From Chryseobacterium indologenes (GTDB lineage Bacteria; Bacteroidota; Bacteroidia; Flavobacteriales; Weeksellaceae), in assembly GCA_016025055.1 (NCBI GenBank), contig CP065590.1, forward strand, positions 3,038,001 to 3,102,000: DNA of 64,000 nucleotides, read 5' to 3'. The notes beneath the pieces were generated by a model, which saw only the letters and a program-made list of their open reading frames with translations, had not been told where the DNA came from and searched no databases. The translations under genes and the position numbers were made by a program. Every line of letters starts with the position of its first letter. Position 1 is the first letter of the stretch. This document shows positions 18,643 to 31,289 of the stretch, piece after piece.

Positions 18643-20959
18643 TTATACTCCTTCTGTTGATTGTTCCAGTTCCCGGGCTGTCTGCAGGAATTCTTCCACA
18701 TCCATTTCCTTAAAAAAAAGTAATCCGTGGGTAGCCCTTAACCGTGGACTGTCATTGTCGTAGAAGTATGGTTTTCCCAATATCAACTGGGCAGCCTGAA
18801 GCTGTTCTACCCATGTTTGTATAGAAAGGTGACTGAACTTTCCATTATACCGGTAGCTCGGGAAAGAGGCATTCACCTGGCTCAGGTAACTATTGGTAAA
18901 GCTTTCGTCCATTGTGCTCATGGCATTCAGTGATACAGGGAAAATATGAGTGACATCAGCGGCATTGAACTGATACCAGACATTTCGGTACCCCCCATAT
19001 TTTAAGCTGTGACAGGTCTTTTTCTTTACTCCATTCCCGTACTGCCGCCGCAATAGCCTGCAAAACTTTGTAATGGGTATCCGGACCGCTTCCTTCAGGA
19101 TCAAATGCCAGACTGATAACGGTCGGATTGATGGCTCTCAATTCTTCCAGGATGGGATATACATCTCTTTCCCTGTTGGGTTTTTCGGTGAAAATAGCAC
19201 CTGTGTAAAAACCGAGCCTCAGGTGAGATACATTTTTTGTTCTTACCCCAAAATGAGCCCATACCAGTTCTTCCTCATATTCGCGGATCATTCCTTTAAG
19301 GGTCTGGATTTTCGGTTCCGGATTCTGGCCGTCATAGCTTGATCTGACCACAGAAATAATCCCATTGATTCTCTCTTCCAGTTCCTGCTGACTTGTAATA
19401 TTCCAAAGCTCAACAATGTTTCTTACCATTCTGTGAGATACTGCTCTTGACCTCTCTGTTGCATTTTCAGAGGCTATATTGATGAGGTAATGATAGACAT
19501 CTTTATCCCTTTTATTTTTGTATCCCACTTCAAAAAAGTCTGGATAATTAATCATTTCCACGTCTCCTTTTTGAATGAAAGAGAGGGTATTTCTAAGGAT
19601 ATCCGTTAAAAATTTATTCGTTACAGCCGTGAAACCTGAAGTCAGTACAGAATAATGAGAGGTATTGGTTTCGTTACGGGATTGGTAATGGATATAAGGT
19701 AAAAGCCCGAGTGAAATATCATCATGATGCGGCCCTGTGTGATAAAAAACTTCGTGCGTAAGCTGCTCTGTCCCTTTTTTTATTTTATTTTCAATGGAAG
19801 TGATGACAGATTGCACCGTATTCTCATCAAGGCCCGGAATGAGCCGGGTATGGGGATCAGATCGCAGGTCCCCGATGGTAAGATGTTCTGCATATTTGTT
19901 GAGTTTTTGAGTCAGCTGCATGACAGCTTTATCCGTTTTTTCCTGAGACCAGCTTCCGGATTGATAATAATCGTCAATAAAATCATTCAGCATACTCGCT
20001 GCTCCCAACGTGATATAAAACCTGCTGTTGGGCAGTTTGGAAAGAACTGATGCAGGGTATAAATTGGAGGGCGGAAGTTCCAACGCATTTTTTATCATAG
20101 GAGCTTTGGCTTCTCCGGCGGCAAAAATAATGGCAACCGCATCTTTGTTATAAGTAATGGTTTCAAGTCCTATCGTGATGACCAGCCGTTCCCGGGAGAT
20201 TTCAATTCCTCCAAGGTCACCTGCTGCAACGGCTTGTGTTTCAAAATTCGTTGAGGTCAGTCGGGTGGTCGAAAAAGGATCAGAACCTTTGATGTTGAAC
20301 GCTATATGGCCATCAGGACCTATTCCTCCAAGGAAAAAACCGATTCCACCCAGGTTACGGATCTTCTGTTCGTATTCCGAACACCAGTTATCGATGAGAA
20401 AAATAGACTCTTTCTGTAGTTTTTCGAAAGGGGTTTCCGGTTCATAATACCTTAATTCAAGATTGACCTTATGATCAGGAAAAATTTCTTCAAAGCTTTT
20501 ACCTTCAGCCAGAGGAATTTCATCACAATTGATCAGGATCGCATTTTCTCTTTTCAGCCCCAGGCCTTCGATGTAATATTTATTGACATAATGATAAAAA
20601 CTATTAGCCTGAGATGATCTGATAGGGTAGAATTCATCGATCTGCACAAAATGAAGCTCGGAGAGTGAAGGTTTAACATTCCCTAAACGATGCTTTTTTC
20701 TAAGCTCGGCAATCTCTTCTTTTTCCCAGTTTTCAAGGATATGCTTTGTCCAGAAAATGAAATATTCCGGAGTTTTTCCTGTTGGTAAACTGATGACCCC
20801 TTTGGGGTTTAGAGATACCCATTCCAGAAATCTAAGGGCTGTCAGCATCCCCAGATTAGGGAAATTATCGACCGCAATATAAGCGATATGGGTACTGCTG
20901 TTTTTCGAAAGATCTGTTACAAATGATTGTTCTACAGGCGTAAAGTTTTTGTTTTCCAT
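18643..20959 (-). CDS. nagB: Glucosamine-6-phosphate deaminase fused to LmbE/PIG-L-like domain, interrupted by a 1-base frameshift
   Basis: The N-terminal half is a NagB domain that converts glucosamine-6-phosphate to fructose-6-phosphate and ammonia: ISLPTGKTPEYFI (about 56-68), VQIDEFYPI and LGGIGPDGHIAFN carry the phosphate-binding and catalytic residues. The C-terminal half begins HTGPHHDDISLGLLP, the PIG-L/LmbE zinc motif, as in the long NagB proteins of Bacteroidota (about 640-770 residues). The break is in the C-run 18991-18996: removing one base joins KIWG to YRNVWYQFNAADVTHIFP. The LmbE domain's role is not established. Confidence 0.85.
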
Positions 20960-21110
20960 ATTTATGTTCTTTGATAAGGCTACTTAAAGGTATTGATAAA
21001 TTTCTGATCCGCAATGGCTGTTATTACCGGTTTGGAATAAATAATTGTTAAGAAAAAGCGGAGAGAGGGGAAACAAAAAAGCTTTACCGGCCTCCTGATC
21101 TATTGGATAA

Positions 21111-21977
<867 letters not shown>

Positions 21978-22151
21978 CTAAAGTTCCAGGTTTAAGATGT
22001 AAAGCTGCATCGGGTCCAAGTTTTTTGCTGGTTGCTTGTCCCTTATCTCTTCGTCTTTCGTCTATCTGTCTCATACCTTTTTCTTCCCATTACATTGTAT
22101 AAAACGGCCTATTTCACTAATATTGTACTTTCTCTATTTTAATATTACTAA

Positions 22152-23168
<1,017 letters not shown>

Positions 23169-23951
23169 ATGAAGATCCTGAAAAACGAACTGATTTATTT
23201 TGCAACGGCTCTGATGTTTTTCACGAGGATTCCGGTGCCATTTACAATTCCTTATTCCAAGGAGATTATGAATAAATCTCAAAAATATTTTGCGTGGGTG
23301 GGTATGCTGGTGGGCTTGATCAATACAGTAGTCTTGTATTTTTCAGCTCAGCTTTTTAACCTTGAAATTGGAATTGTCCTCATGATGATCATCAGTGTTT
23401 TGCTGACCGGAGCCTTTCACGAAGACGGTTTTACAGATATGTGTGACAGTTTTGGTGGTGGCTACGGAAAAGAAAAGATTCTTACCATTATGAAAGACAG
23501 CAGGGTAGGAGCCTATGGAACCATTGGGATTATTCTGCTCTTTGCCCTGAAATTTTTCAGTATTCAGACTTTGGGAACTGCTGATTTGGGTAAAACTTTA
23601 GCAATTATTATTCTGGCTCATACGACAAGCCGTTTTATTTCTGGCACCATGATCTACACGCATCAGTATGTAACGGATATAGATGTCAGCAAATCCAAAC
23701 CGCTGGCCAATAAGCCTTTGGATGGAGTAGCGTTGGCTGTTGGATTTCTAAGTGTTTTGATTTCCTTTGCCTTAATTCCGGACTGGAGACTGGTTTTTGC
23801 TTTTGCTCTGGCCTATACCGGTAAAATCTATATGGGATGGTATTTTAAAAAACATATCGGTGGCTATACCGGAGATTGTCTGGGTGCTGTACAACAGGTT
23901 TGTGAAGTGTTATTTTATCTGGGAACAATTATCGCATGGAAATTCATCTGA
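23169..23951 (+). CDS. cobS: Adenosylcobinamide-GDP ribazoletransferase (cobalamin synthase)
   Basis: A 260-residue polytopic membrane enzyme that joins alpha-ribazole (phosphate) to adenosylcobinamide-GDP. Family motifs are FFTRIPVP (about 18-25), GAFHEDGFTDMCDSFGGGYGKEKILTIMKDSRVGAYG (about 81-117) and GGYTGDCLGAVQQ near the C-terminus. Six or so membrane segments. It starts at the base after the cobT stop and overlaps cobC by 16 bases, which suggests translational coupling. Confidence 0.95.
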   Translation: MKILKNELIYFATALMFFTRIPVPFTIPYSKEIMNKSQKYFAWVGMLVGLINTVVLYFSAQLFNLEIGIVLMMIISVLLTGAFHEDGFTDMCDSFGGGYGKEKILTIMKDSRVGAYGTIGIILLFALKFFSIQTLGTADLGKTLAIIILAHTTSRFISGTMIYTHQYVTDIDVSKSKPLANKPLDGVALAVGFLSVLISFALIPDWRLVFAFALAYTGKIYMGWYFKKHIGGYTGDCLGAVQQVCEVLFYLGTIIAWKFI

Positions 23952-24490
23952 TTCGTCATACAGCTGTCGACAATCCTGACAACCTATGTTACGGTTTTGC
24001 TGAAATGCCTTTAAAACAAAGCTATGATGAAGACTTTAAAAGCCTTGATCTTGATCATGATTTTGATCTGGTAATTTCAAGTCCGTCACAGCGTTGTTGC
24101 CTTATGGCAGAGCATTTTAAGTTTAATTATAAAACTGATGAAAGAATCCGGGAAATGAATTTCGGAAACTGGGAACTGAAAAAATGGACTGAAATTCCTG
24201 AGCAGGAAATTAATCCCTGGTATAAAGATTTTGTCAGTATAAAAACTCCGGAAGGAGAAAATTTGCTTGAAATGCAGGCCAGGGTACTCAATTTTTGGAG
24301 TGAACTGATAAAAACCCAGAATATTGATAAAATTCTGATCATCACCCATGCCGGAGTTATTCGTCTGGTCATCCAGTCGATACTTCAGTTTCCTCTGGAA
24401 AATATGTTTAATATCCGCATTGATTATGGGAAAAAAGGTATTGTGAAACTGGAAGGAGAGGTATTTTCAATTCACACAATAAATGTTTAG
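23936..24490 (+). CDS. cobC: Alpha-ribazole phosphatase / histidine phosphatase family
   Basis: A 184-residue phosphohistidine-type phosphatase: the N-terminal LIRHTAVDNP carries the RH catalytic motif (Arg/His at 6-7), and the second His lies in LIITHAGVIRLV. SSPSQRC supplies further phosphate-binding residues. In cobalamin assembly CobC removes the 5' phosphate of alpha-ribazole-5'-phosphate. Its position after cobS supports this role over general phosphoglycerate-mutase-like activity. Confidence 0.9.
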   Translation: MEIHLIRHTAVDNPDNLCYGFAEMPLKQSYDEDFKSLDLDHDFDLVISSPSQRCCLMAEHFKFNYKTDERIREMNFGNWELKKWTEIPEQEINPWYKDFVSIKTPEGENLLEMQARVLNFWSELIKTQNIDKILIITHAGVIRLVIQSILQFPLENMFNIRIDYGKKGIVKLEGEVFSIHTINV

Positions 24491-24507
24491 AAACATCTAT
24501 GTTTTAA

Positions 24508-24542
24508 AATAAAAAAACCGCCCATACCGGCGGTTTCATTTT
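24508..24542. terminator. Bidirectional terminator between cobC and the DUF1566-like lipoprotein gene
   Basis: An 8-bp stem AAACCGCC/GGCGGTTT has seven A on its left side, giving a strong T-run for the minus-strand gene, and CATTTTT on its right side for cobC. Confidence 0.85.
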
Positions 24543-24555
24543 TATAGAGTATTTT

Positions 24556-25752
24556 TTAAAACCTTCTGACAGGTCTTACCATCACTTTGTTATAATCTTT
24601 TTCGTAATTTGAAAGGTATCCGTTAAATCCGTCTATCAGGGTCGCTTTGTTCAGGCCCGGTACTTCGGTAGAACTCCAGTAATAGTCATTCCATTGAATG
24701 GTAGCGATCGTGTAAACATTCTTTGAACTTTTATAAAATGCTTTAAGTTCTTCTACAGATGGTAAAAACCAGCCTGTGATGCCATTCACAGTATAATTGG
24801 CACATAGTCTCGCCGCACAGTTGGCTTCGGAACATTGAGAAATAATCCTTGCCGTATTAGCCGGTCCTGATCCCATCACCGACTGTGTCTGATTCACAAC
24901 GTCGAAAGGACATCCCCATTGTACTTTAACCGAGCCGTTATAAGTAAGATTGGCAGGTGCGGCCTCCAGATATCTCCAGCCATCCGTAGCTTCTCCCTTA
25001 TCATAGAAAATATATCCGCCTGAAGCTCCTATCGCTCCGGCTGTGGTAAAGGTTTTTTCAGCTGAATAATATACATTAGACCCTTCTTTTACATAGGATT
25101 TTACATAATAGGTTGTGTTCGGAAGCAATCCTGTCACTTCCAGCTCATACGGTGAATAATTACCGGGATTGTCAACTTTGACAGTCTGGCCGTTGGCAAT
25201 ATCAACTCCGGTACTGGTTCTGTAGCAAAAACCTTTTTCGTTCGGAAAGAAACTTTCAAGATAATTTACAGAAATCTTTTCTGTAACTAAAGTGGCTGAA
25301 GTAGTGTATATCTCTTTAGCCATCTTGAAGGTAATATCCATTTTTGCAGGAGTCATGAACGATACATTATCTCCATAGATGACCTCCCCGTTAAAGGCCT
25401 GAACATAAGCTCTTACATAATAAGTGGTCGATTTATCAAAATCTGTACTATAAGTAGCCATCAGCTGATAATCACCTGTAGTATTGGTAAATTCCTCAAT
25501 GTATTTTGAATTGCCGATCGTCGGATTGATGTTTTTGCTCCAGCAAAACCCACGTTTTGAATAACCAGATCCCGTGGAAGTTACCGTTCCTGCAAATTTG
25601 AACTGGGCGTTCGCGATGATGGGAGTGCCTGTGACAACTTTCGGAGCTGCATTGGCTGTATTGTTAGACCCGTTGTCATTATCCCTGCCTCCGTCTGATC
25701 CGCATGACGCGAGCGTGAGAACGGCTAACATTACGAATACTATTTTCTTCAT
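24556..25752 (-). CDS. Lipoprotein with repeated Ig/Fn3-like domains and a C-terminal DUF1566/fimbrillin-like domain
   Basis: A 398-residue surface lipoprotein. The signal ends at the lipobox TLASC (Cys17), followed by an acidic/Asn-rich tether GSDGGRDNDNGSNN. Two Fn3-like repeats follow, each with a GFCW/GFCY strand and a TTYYVRAYV/TTYYVKSYV strand (about 40-130 and 140-235). The C-terminal domain, GGYIFYDKG..GWRYLEAAP..GWFLPSVEELKAFY..YYWSSTE..VRPVRRF, is the pattern of Fib_succ_major/DUF1566 proteins. It is probably an outer-surface protein of unknown ligand. The charged Asp/Asn tether after Cys is typical of flavobacterial surface export. Confidence 0.8.
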   Translation of the reverse strand: MKKIVFVMLAVLTLASCGSDGGRDNDNGSNNTANAAPKVVTGTPIIANAQFKFAGTVTSTGSGYSKRGFCWSKNINPTIGNSKYIEEFTNTTGDYQLMATYSTDFDKSTTYYVRAYVQAFNGEVIYGDNVSFMTPAKMDITFKMAKEIYTTSATLVTEKISVNYLESFFPNEKGFCYRTSTGVDIANGQTVKVDNPGNYSPYELEVTGLLPNTTYYVKSYVKEGSNVYYSAEKTFTTAGAIGASGGYIFYDKGEATDGWRYLEAAPANLTYNGSVKVQWGCPFDVVNQTQSVMGSGPANTARIISQCSEANCAARLCANYTVNGITGWFLPSVEELKAFYKSSKNVYTIATIQWNDYYWSSTEVPGLNKATLIDGFNGYLSNYEKDYNKVMVRPVRRF

Positions 25753-25904
25753 GATTAAAAGTTTTTTTGTTTATTATTTAAGGTCGGCAAATGTATAAAA
25801 ATATCCCCGGCTGAACAAATGCTGATAGATTGTTTGTGAGTTGGTTATGTCGTTTAAAGGATCAATATAAAAACGCCATCCAATAAAATTAAATGGCGCA
25901 TTTA

Positions 25905-27656
25905 TTATCTGAAAATTTTAGTAAAACTATCTTTTTCAAGATTTTCAAGAGAAAAATCAAAATCGGCTTCTGACTTTTCTGCGGTCACTGTAGCTCCTAA
26001 TTCTCTGATCAGCTCATTGAAAGACAGAGGCTCATACCATTGCTGATACAAAGCTTCTGTTGCCATAGCTGCCACTTTAGAGTTTCCGGAAACCTGAGCC
26101 TGGCCTGAACCGAAATTCAACAGCACAAAGCATTGGTTTTCACCTTTTGGTAGCAGCATTCCTAGAATTGTTTGTCTCTGTACCGACTTACATTTCACTT
26201 CAGCAAACAGATGATCAGGGTTCATCATATAGTCTCTTGAAATATCATCTCCTTTTCCCACAACAATTTTATATCCGCAATCCGATGCTCCCGAATAAAC
26301 ATTGTTCATGATCAGCGTAGGAGTATTCAGCCCTCTGTTGGCGTAGAGATATTCCACAGCACCTTTAGGCGCAGAGGTCATATCTCCCGAGTACATTAAA
26401 CTTCCGTTTCCCTGATTATAGGCGGCATTCCATCCGGTTTTCCCTGAGATATTCAGGCCGGAAAGGTCAAGGTCATAGGCTCCCCATGCATTTTCCCAGT
26501 ATATTCCCACTGCCAGTTTTTCCCCTGTAAATCTTGTTCCTGTCGGGAAATTTCCTACAAACATTTTCTCAGAGGTGGGGAGCCCGTAGTCTATATTTTC
26601 AGGGAAATAGAATTTCTTTCCTGAGAAATCAAATCTGGATTGTAAATAGCGTAGGATAAAGTCATAATTCATCTCATTGACATCCGTGTTTTTTCCGTTT
26701 TTTACCCATGATTTCCCGTTTCTTATCCTATAGACGAAAGTATTCTGACCATACATTCTCTGATAACAAGCCGATAATGCTTTAAACAGTGCAAACGGTG
26801 TTGCATGTTCCAGCCAGTGTCTATCACTTTCTATCAATAAAGTACTTGTTGCATCATTCAATGGGTTTGAAACCAAAGGCTGATGATATATTTTTGACAG
26901 TTTTGAAATCTTATTGACCGTCTTTGACGACCTGTTTTTGTAGGCCAGAAATAAGGGCTTGAATCTATTGAAAATTCCGGCAAGCTTTTCAGTTCCGAAT
27001 GTTTCAAACAGGTCAGATGGATCAAATTTACTTAATTTGATATTTTCAATCAGTTCCTGATTTTTAATCAAAAGACTGGTATCTGTTGTTTTAAAAATAA
27101 CATATCTCAGAAATTCGACAGGATTTTCAGGATAGATCTCAAAAAGATCAGCTATTCTTACCATCGCTTCTTTGTTTCTGATATTTTCTTTTCCAGTAAA
27201 TTCATACTCAAGTTCTTCCGTTAAAATATAGAACAGGTCATCAATGGTTTCTTCAGTTAAAGCTATCCCTGACTGTAATAATGACAGGCATTTTACTGTC
27301 ATTTCATCAGGAGAATAGGCTTTGATTACTTTAAAAATAAGCTTCGTTCCAGGAACGTTCAACACTTCATCAGGAATGTAGATCTCATCCTGAAAATGAC
27401 TTCCGTACGTAGAAGAATAGTGAAGAATCTGTTCCATTAACAGTTCAAATCTTGTACTGTTTTTAATTTTCTCCCACGATTTATGGAAGGTTTTATTCAG
27501 GTCATTTCCATTTAATTTTTCTTTCGAATAATATTTGATGATCTGTTTTTTTGCCCAAAGTGCATCAGGTTCAATTACAAATCCGTCCTGTGAAATGAAA
27601 GGTTTTTCATCAGATTTTTTAGCCAGTACGGCATTAAATAATTTAAGTGTTTTCAT
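25905..27656 (-). CDS. RtcB-linked protein of unknown function (583 aa)
   Basis: A large soluble protein downstream of rtcB in the same direction, separated by 315 bases that hold a tRNA-like RNA candidate. The first 300 residues look all-helical with repeated amphipathic helices, like HEAT/TROVE-type RNA-binding scaffolds. The C-terminal half is beta-rich with GLPTSEKMFVGNFPTG and a SGDMTSAPKGAVEYLY segment. The vWA MIDAS (DxSxS) that Ro60/Rsr proteins carry is not seen, so I cannot call it Ro60. A role in handling RNA together with RtcB is inferred from position. Similar proteins next to rtcB in other flavobacteria are usually labelled hypothetical. Confidence 0.7.
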   Translation of the reverse strand: MKTLKLFNAVLAKKSDEKPFISQDGFVIEPDALWAKKQIIKYYSKEKLNGNDLNKTFHKSWEKIKNSTRFELLMEQILHYSSTYGSHFQDEIYIPDEVLNVPGTKLIFKVIKAYSPDEMTVKCLSLLQSGIALTEETIDDLFYILTEELEYEFTGKENIRNKEAMVRIADLFEIYPENPVEFLRYVIFKTTDTSLLIKNQELIENIKLSKFDPSDLFETFGTEKLAGIFNRFKPLFLAYKNRSSKTVNKISKLSKIYHQPLVSNPLNDATSTLLIESDRHWLEHATPFALFKALSACYQRMYGQNTFVYRIRNGKSWVKNGKNTDVNEMNYDFILRYLQSRFDFSGKKFYFPENIDYGLPTSEKMFVGNFPTGTRFTGEKLAVGIYWENAWGAYDLDLSGLNISGKTGWNAAYNQGNGSLMYSGDMTSAPKGAVEYLYANRGLNTPTLIMNNVYSGASDCGYKIVVGKGDDISRDYMMNPDHLFAEVKCKSVQRQTILGMLLPKGENQCFVLLNFGSGQAQVSGNSKVAAMATEALYQQWYEPLSFNELIRELGATVTAEKSEADFDFSLENLEKDSFTKIFR

Positions 27657-27678
27657 GATATAAAAATTAAATAAGTGA

Positions 27679-27775
27679 GGAGTAGATTTTTTAATAGAAA
27701 AATGATATAGGAACTCCTTTTACCTATAATTTTTGAAAAAGCGGGGAGTAGAATCCAAATTGTATAGGAACTCCC
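27679..27775 (-). repeat. Tandem pair of stem-loops upstream of the 583-aa gene
   Basis: Two successive units share GGAGTTCCTATA at their 5' edge and CTACTCC at their 3' edge in gene direction. Unit 1 (27744-27775) can pair GGGAGT with ACTCCC. Unit 2 (27679-27717) pairs GGAGT with ACTCC. Loops differ in length and sequence. They lie between the tRNA-like element and the start of the 583-aa gene. Confidence 0.6.
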
Positions 27776-27794
27776 TTTGCCTTATTTTTTATTG

Positions 27795-27918
27795 ACAGGA
27801 TACTTTCATTTTGCAAGGAAGACAGGCTTCCAACCTGCGTCCCACGAGTAAGGGAACTTTATATGCCAATGGCGCACAGTGATTGTTGTTCTGCCTGCTG
27901 AGCTCCTGCCCATCCTGT
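27795..27918 (-). ncRNA. Candidate tRNA-like (Y-RNA/YrlA-like) RNA between rtcB and the 583-aa gene
   Basis: In the minus direction a 7-bp closing stem ACAGGAT/ATCCTGT (27912-27918 with 27795-27801) encloses a tRNA-like fold. A D-arm-like GCTCAGCAGGCAGAAC (27888-27903) matches the tRNA consensus GCTCAGnnGGnAGAGC except one stem base. A T-arm-like GCAGG-TTGGAAG-CCTGT (27822-27838) has a 7-base loop. A second inner stem GCAGGAG/CTTCCTTGC (two bulges) sits where a tRNA acceptor would be. It is not a functional tRNA: the T-loop lacks C56 and no proper anticodon arm forms. In enterobacteria YrlA RNAs with a tRNA-like domain lie between rsr (Ro60) and rtcB. Expression and fold are untested. Confidence 0.45.
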
Positions 27919-27928
27919 TTGTTTCCGG

Positions 27929-27960
27929 AAACCTGACAGCTCTCAAAACCTGTCAGGTTT
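27929..27960. repeat. 11-bp inverted repeat after rtcB
   Basis: AAACCTGACAG and CTGTCAGGTTT are separated by 10 bases, 11 bases after the rtcB stop. There is no T-run on the minus side, so it is not a standard terminator; it may process or stabilise the rtcB mRNA end or be a dispersed palindrome. Confidence 0.6.
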
Positions 27961-27971
27961 ATATATTGAGT

Positions 27972-29423
<1,452 letters not shown>

Positions 29424-29517
29424 TTAATTATTTTTACAAAAATTTAAAAAAAGCAGATTCAGCAGTGGGGAAAATTACTGATCTGCTATATACGTTAAGA
29501 AATAAAATCCTACCATT

Positions 29518-29853
29518 ATGATACTATTAGAACAATTAAAACATTTTCCTGAAACCATTCAGTTTAACGATGTGATTGCTTATATTGATGAACATTATCA
29601 CTTTGTTCCGACAGCTTTTAAAAACGGAAATATCATGAATGAAGCAGGGCAGAACAACGGCTCTTGCAAGATCTTCGGTTTTGCTGCATATGAAGGTATT
29701 TCAAAAGAACAGACTCTTTATCTTTTCGGCGATTTTTACAGAGAAGATGTTTTGAAGAACCCGGATGGAACCGATCATCAGAATATCAGAAACTTTATGG
29801 AGTTCGGCTGGGAAGGGATTACTTTTGAAGGGGATGCGGTAGTGAAAAAGTAA
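29518..29853 (+). CDS. HopJ type III effector family protein
   Basis: A 111-residue protein that matches the HopJ family: FNDVIAYIDEHYHFVPTAFKNG (about 18-39), NGSCKIFGFA (about 49-58), EQTLYLFGDFYREDVL and NFMEFGWEGITFEG at the end. Despite the name, these small proteins are found in many bacteria without type III secretion and their function is unknown. It is followed after 36 bases by the WYL regulator gene on the same strand, and is divergent from rtcB. Confidence 0.85.
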   Translation: MILLEQLKHFPETIQFNDVIAYIDEHYHFVPTAFKNGNIMNEAGQNNGSCKIFGFAAYEGISKEQTLYLFGDFYREDVLKNPDGTDHQNIRNFMEFGWEGITFEGDAVVKK

Positions 29854-29886
29854 ATTTCCGCAGAAGATCAATTAAAACTAAACATC

Positions 29887-30930
29887 ATGTCATCCAATAA
29901 AAACGCGCTGATTCGCTATAAAACACTGGACAAGTGTCTTAAAAACAAGTACAGGAAATATACCCTGGAGGATCTTATTGATGAATGCTCCGAAGCCCTT
30001 TTTGAGTTTGAAGGCAAGGAATCCTATGTCAGCAAGAGAACAATTCAGCTTGATCTTCAGAATATGAGGAGTGAAAAATTCGGGTATGAGGCGCCTATTG
30101 AAGTATATGAAAGGAAATATTACCGTTACAGTGATCCGGAATACAGCATTCATAATATTTCTGTGAATGAAAGTGATCTGAAAGCAATGAATAATGCGGT
30201 TCAGATTTTAAAGCAGTTTAAAGATTTTTCAATGTTCAAGGAGATGAACGGGGTTATTCAAAAACTGGAAGATTCCATTCATTCCACAAATCAGAAATCG
30301 ATTATTCACCTGGATAAAAATGAACAGCTGAAAGGATTGGAGCATATTGATATTTTGTATGAAAGTATAGCCAACAAAAAGGTATTACAAATTCTATATA
30401 AAAGTTTTACTGCAAGAGAATCCAGCGTGTATACAGTTCATCCGCAATTGTTGAAGGAATTCAATAACCGTTGGTTTCTGATCTGTCTCTATAAACAGAC
30501 AATGTATAATCTAGCTTTAGACAGAATGGAGACTATCGAAGTAGCGGAAAAACACCAGTATATTGATAAAGAGCTGGATGGGGATGTTTATTTTAAAGAT
30601 ATTATAGGTGTTACTGTTTCCGAATCGCTGGCTCCCAGGAATGTTGTTTTTTGGGTAGATGCCCATAACGCACCTTATGTGAAAACAAAGCCATTGCACA
30701 GAAGCCAGGAAATCGTAAGTGAAAATGAAGAGGGAACTCTTTTTAAAATCTGCGTTCAGATTAATTTCGAGCTGGAGAGATTATTATTAGGCTTTGGGGA
30801 CTCTCTGCTTGTTCATAAGCCCAGAAAATTAAGATTGAGAATGGAAGAAAAATTCAAGACAGCAAGTACAAATTACCAAAATCTCATTGTACCTGAAGAA
30901 ACTGAACCGGGTACAAAAAATGAAGGTTAA
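29887..30930 (+). CDS. WYL-domain transcriptional regulator
   Basis: A 347-residue regulator. The N-terminal winged-helix part (about 1-75) has RYKTLDKCLKNKYRKYTLEDLIDECSEAL and SKRTIQLDLQNMR as recognition helix. The WYL domain follows (about 150-235), with VHPQLLKEFNNRWFLICLYKQ in which WFL replaces WYL, and the C-terminal WCX extension carries FELERLLLGFGDSLLVHKP. WYL domains often sense RNA or nucleotide ligands and are frequently linked to RNA repair and defence loci. Its position next to rtcB suggests that it controls the island, perhaps through the palindrome upstream of rtcB. Confidence 0.88.
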   Translation: MSSNKNALIRYKTLDKCLKNKYRKYTLEDLIDECSEALFEFEGKESYVSKRTIQLDLQNMRSEKFGYEAPIEVYERKYYRYSDPEYSIHNISVNESDLKAMNNAVQILKQFKDFSMFKEMNGVIQKLEDSIHSTNQKSIIHLDKNEQLKGLEHIDILYESIANKKVLQILYKSFTARESSVYTVHPQLLKEFNNRWFLICLYKQTMYNLALDRMETIEVAEKHQYIDKELDGDVYFKDIIGVTVSESLAPRNVVFWVDAHNAPYVKTKPLHRSQEIVSENEEGTLFKICVQINFELERLLLGFGDSLLVHKPRKLRLRMEEKFKTASTNYQNLIVPEETEPGTKNEG

Positions 30931-31017
30931 ACAAAAAAATATTGTCCTTGTGTGGCATTTAAATGATATAGTAAATGTTCCGGATTCCCAAGTTTTTAAG
31001 ATAAGAAAATTAATCAC

Positions 31018-31056
31018 AAAAAAAGAGACTGTACATAAGGTGACAGTCTCTTTTCA
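31018..31056. terminator. Bidirectional terminator after the WYL regulator
   Basis: A 12-bp stem AAAAGAGACTGT/ACAGTCTCTTTT with loop ACATAAGGTG. The A/T flanks allow it to work for the plus-strand WYL gene and the minus-strand small ORF. Confidence 0.8.
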
Positions 31057-31085
31057 ATAATTTTAAATTCTAACTACTTTTACGT

Positions 31086-31223
31086 TTATGCAGTAATCTG
31101 CTTAGGTTCTTTTTCTTTCTTTTCTTCGTTTTTATCTATTTTCTCAGATATTTTTTTTACGATATATTCAATCGCTATTGGGGCTAAAATTGCAATTAAT
31201 GCTTTAAATATTCTTGATTTCAT
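31086..31223 (-). CDS. Small membrane-anchored protein (45 aa)
   Basis: A short ORF with one hydrophobic segment (FKALIAILAPIAIEYIV, residues 6-22) followed by a strongly charged Lys/Glu tail (KKISEKIDKNEEKKEKEPK). The start codon is an ATG at 31223, and it ends just before a clear terminator, which supports expression as a unit. I do not recognise it. It could be a small single-pass protein with a cytoplasmic charged tail. Confidence 0.55.
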   Translation of the reverse strand: MKSRIFKALIAILAPIAIEYIVKKISEKIDKNEEKKEKEPKQITA

Positions 31224-31289
31224 AGTGCTATTTTGTAGAGACTTATGCAATTTCCAAGCCAAGATAAAAATGTGTGGGGGAATTTTTAT

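Noticed and set aside
25905-27656. Ro60/TROVE identity for the 583-aa protein
   Set aside because: The genomic position and helical N-terminus invite it, but no vWA MIDAS motif and no recognisable TROVE signature could be found by eye.
27795-27918. Functional tRNA gene
   Set aside because: No anticodon arm of normal form, T-loop without the conserved C56, and an extra closing stem; it is better described as tRNA-like.
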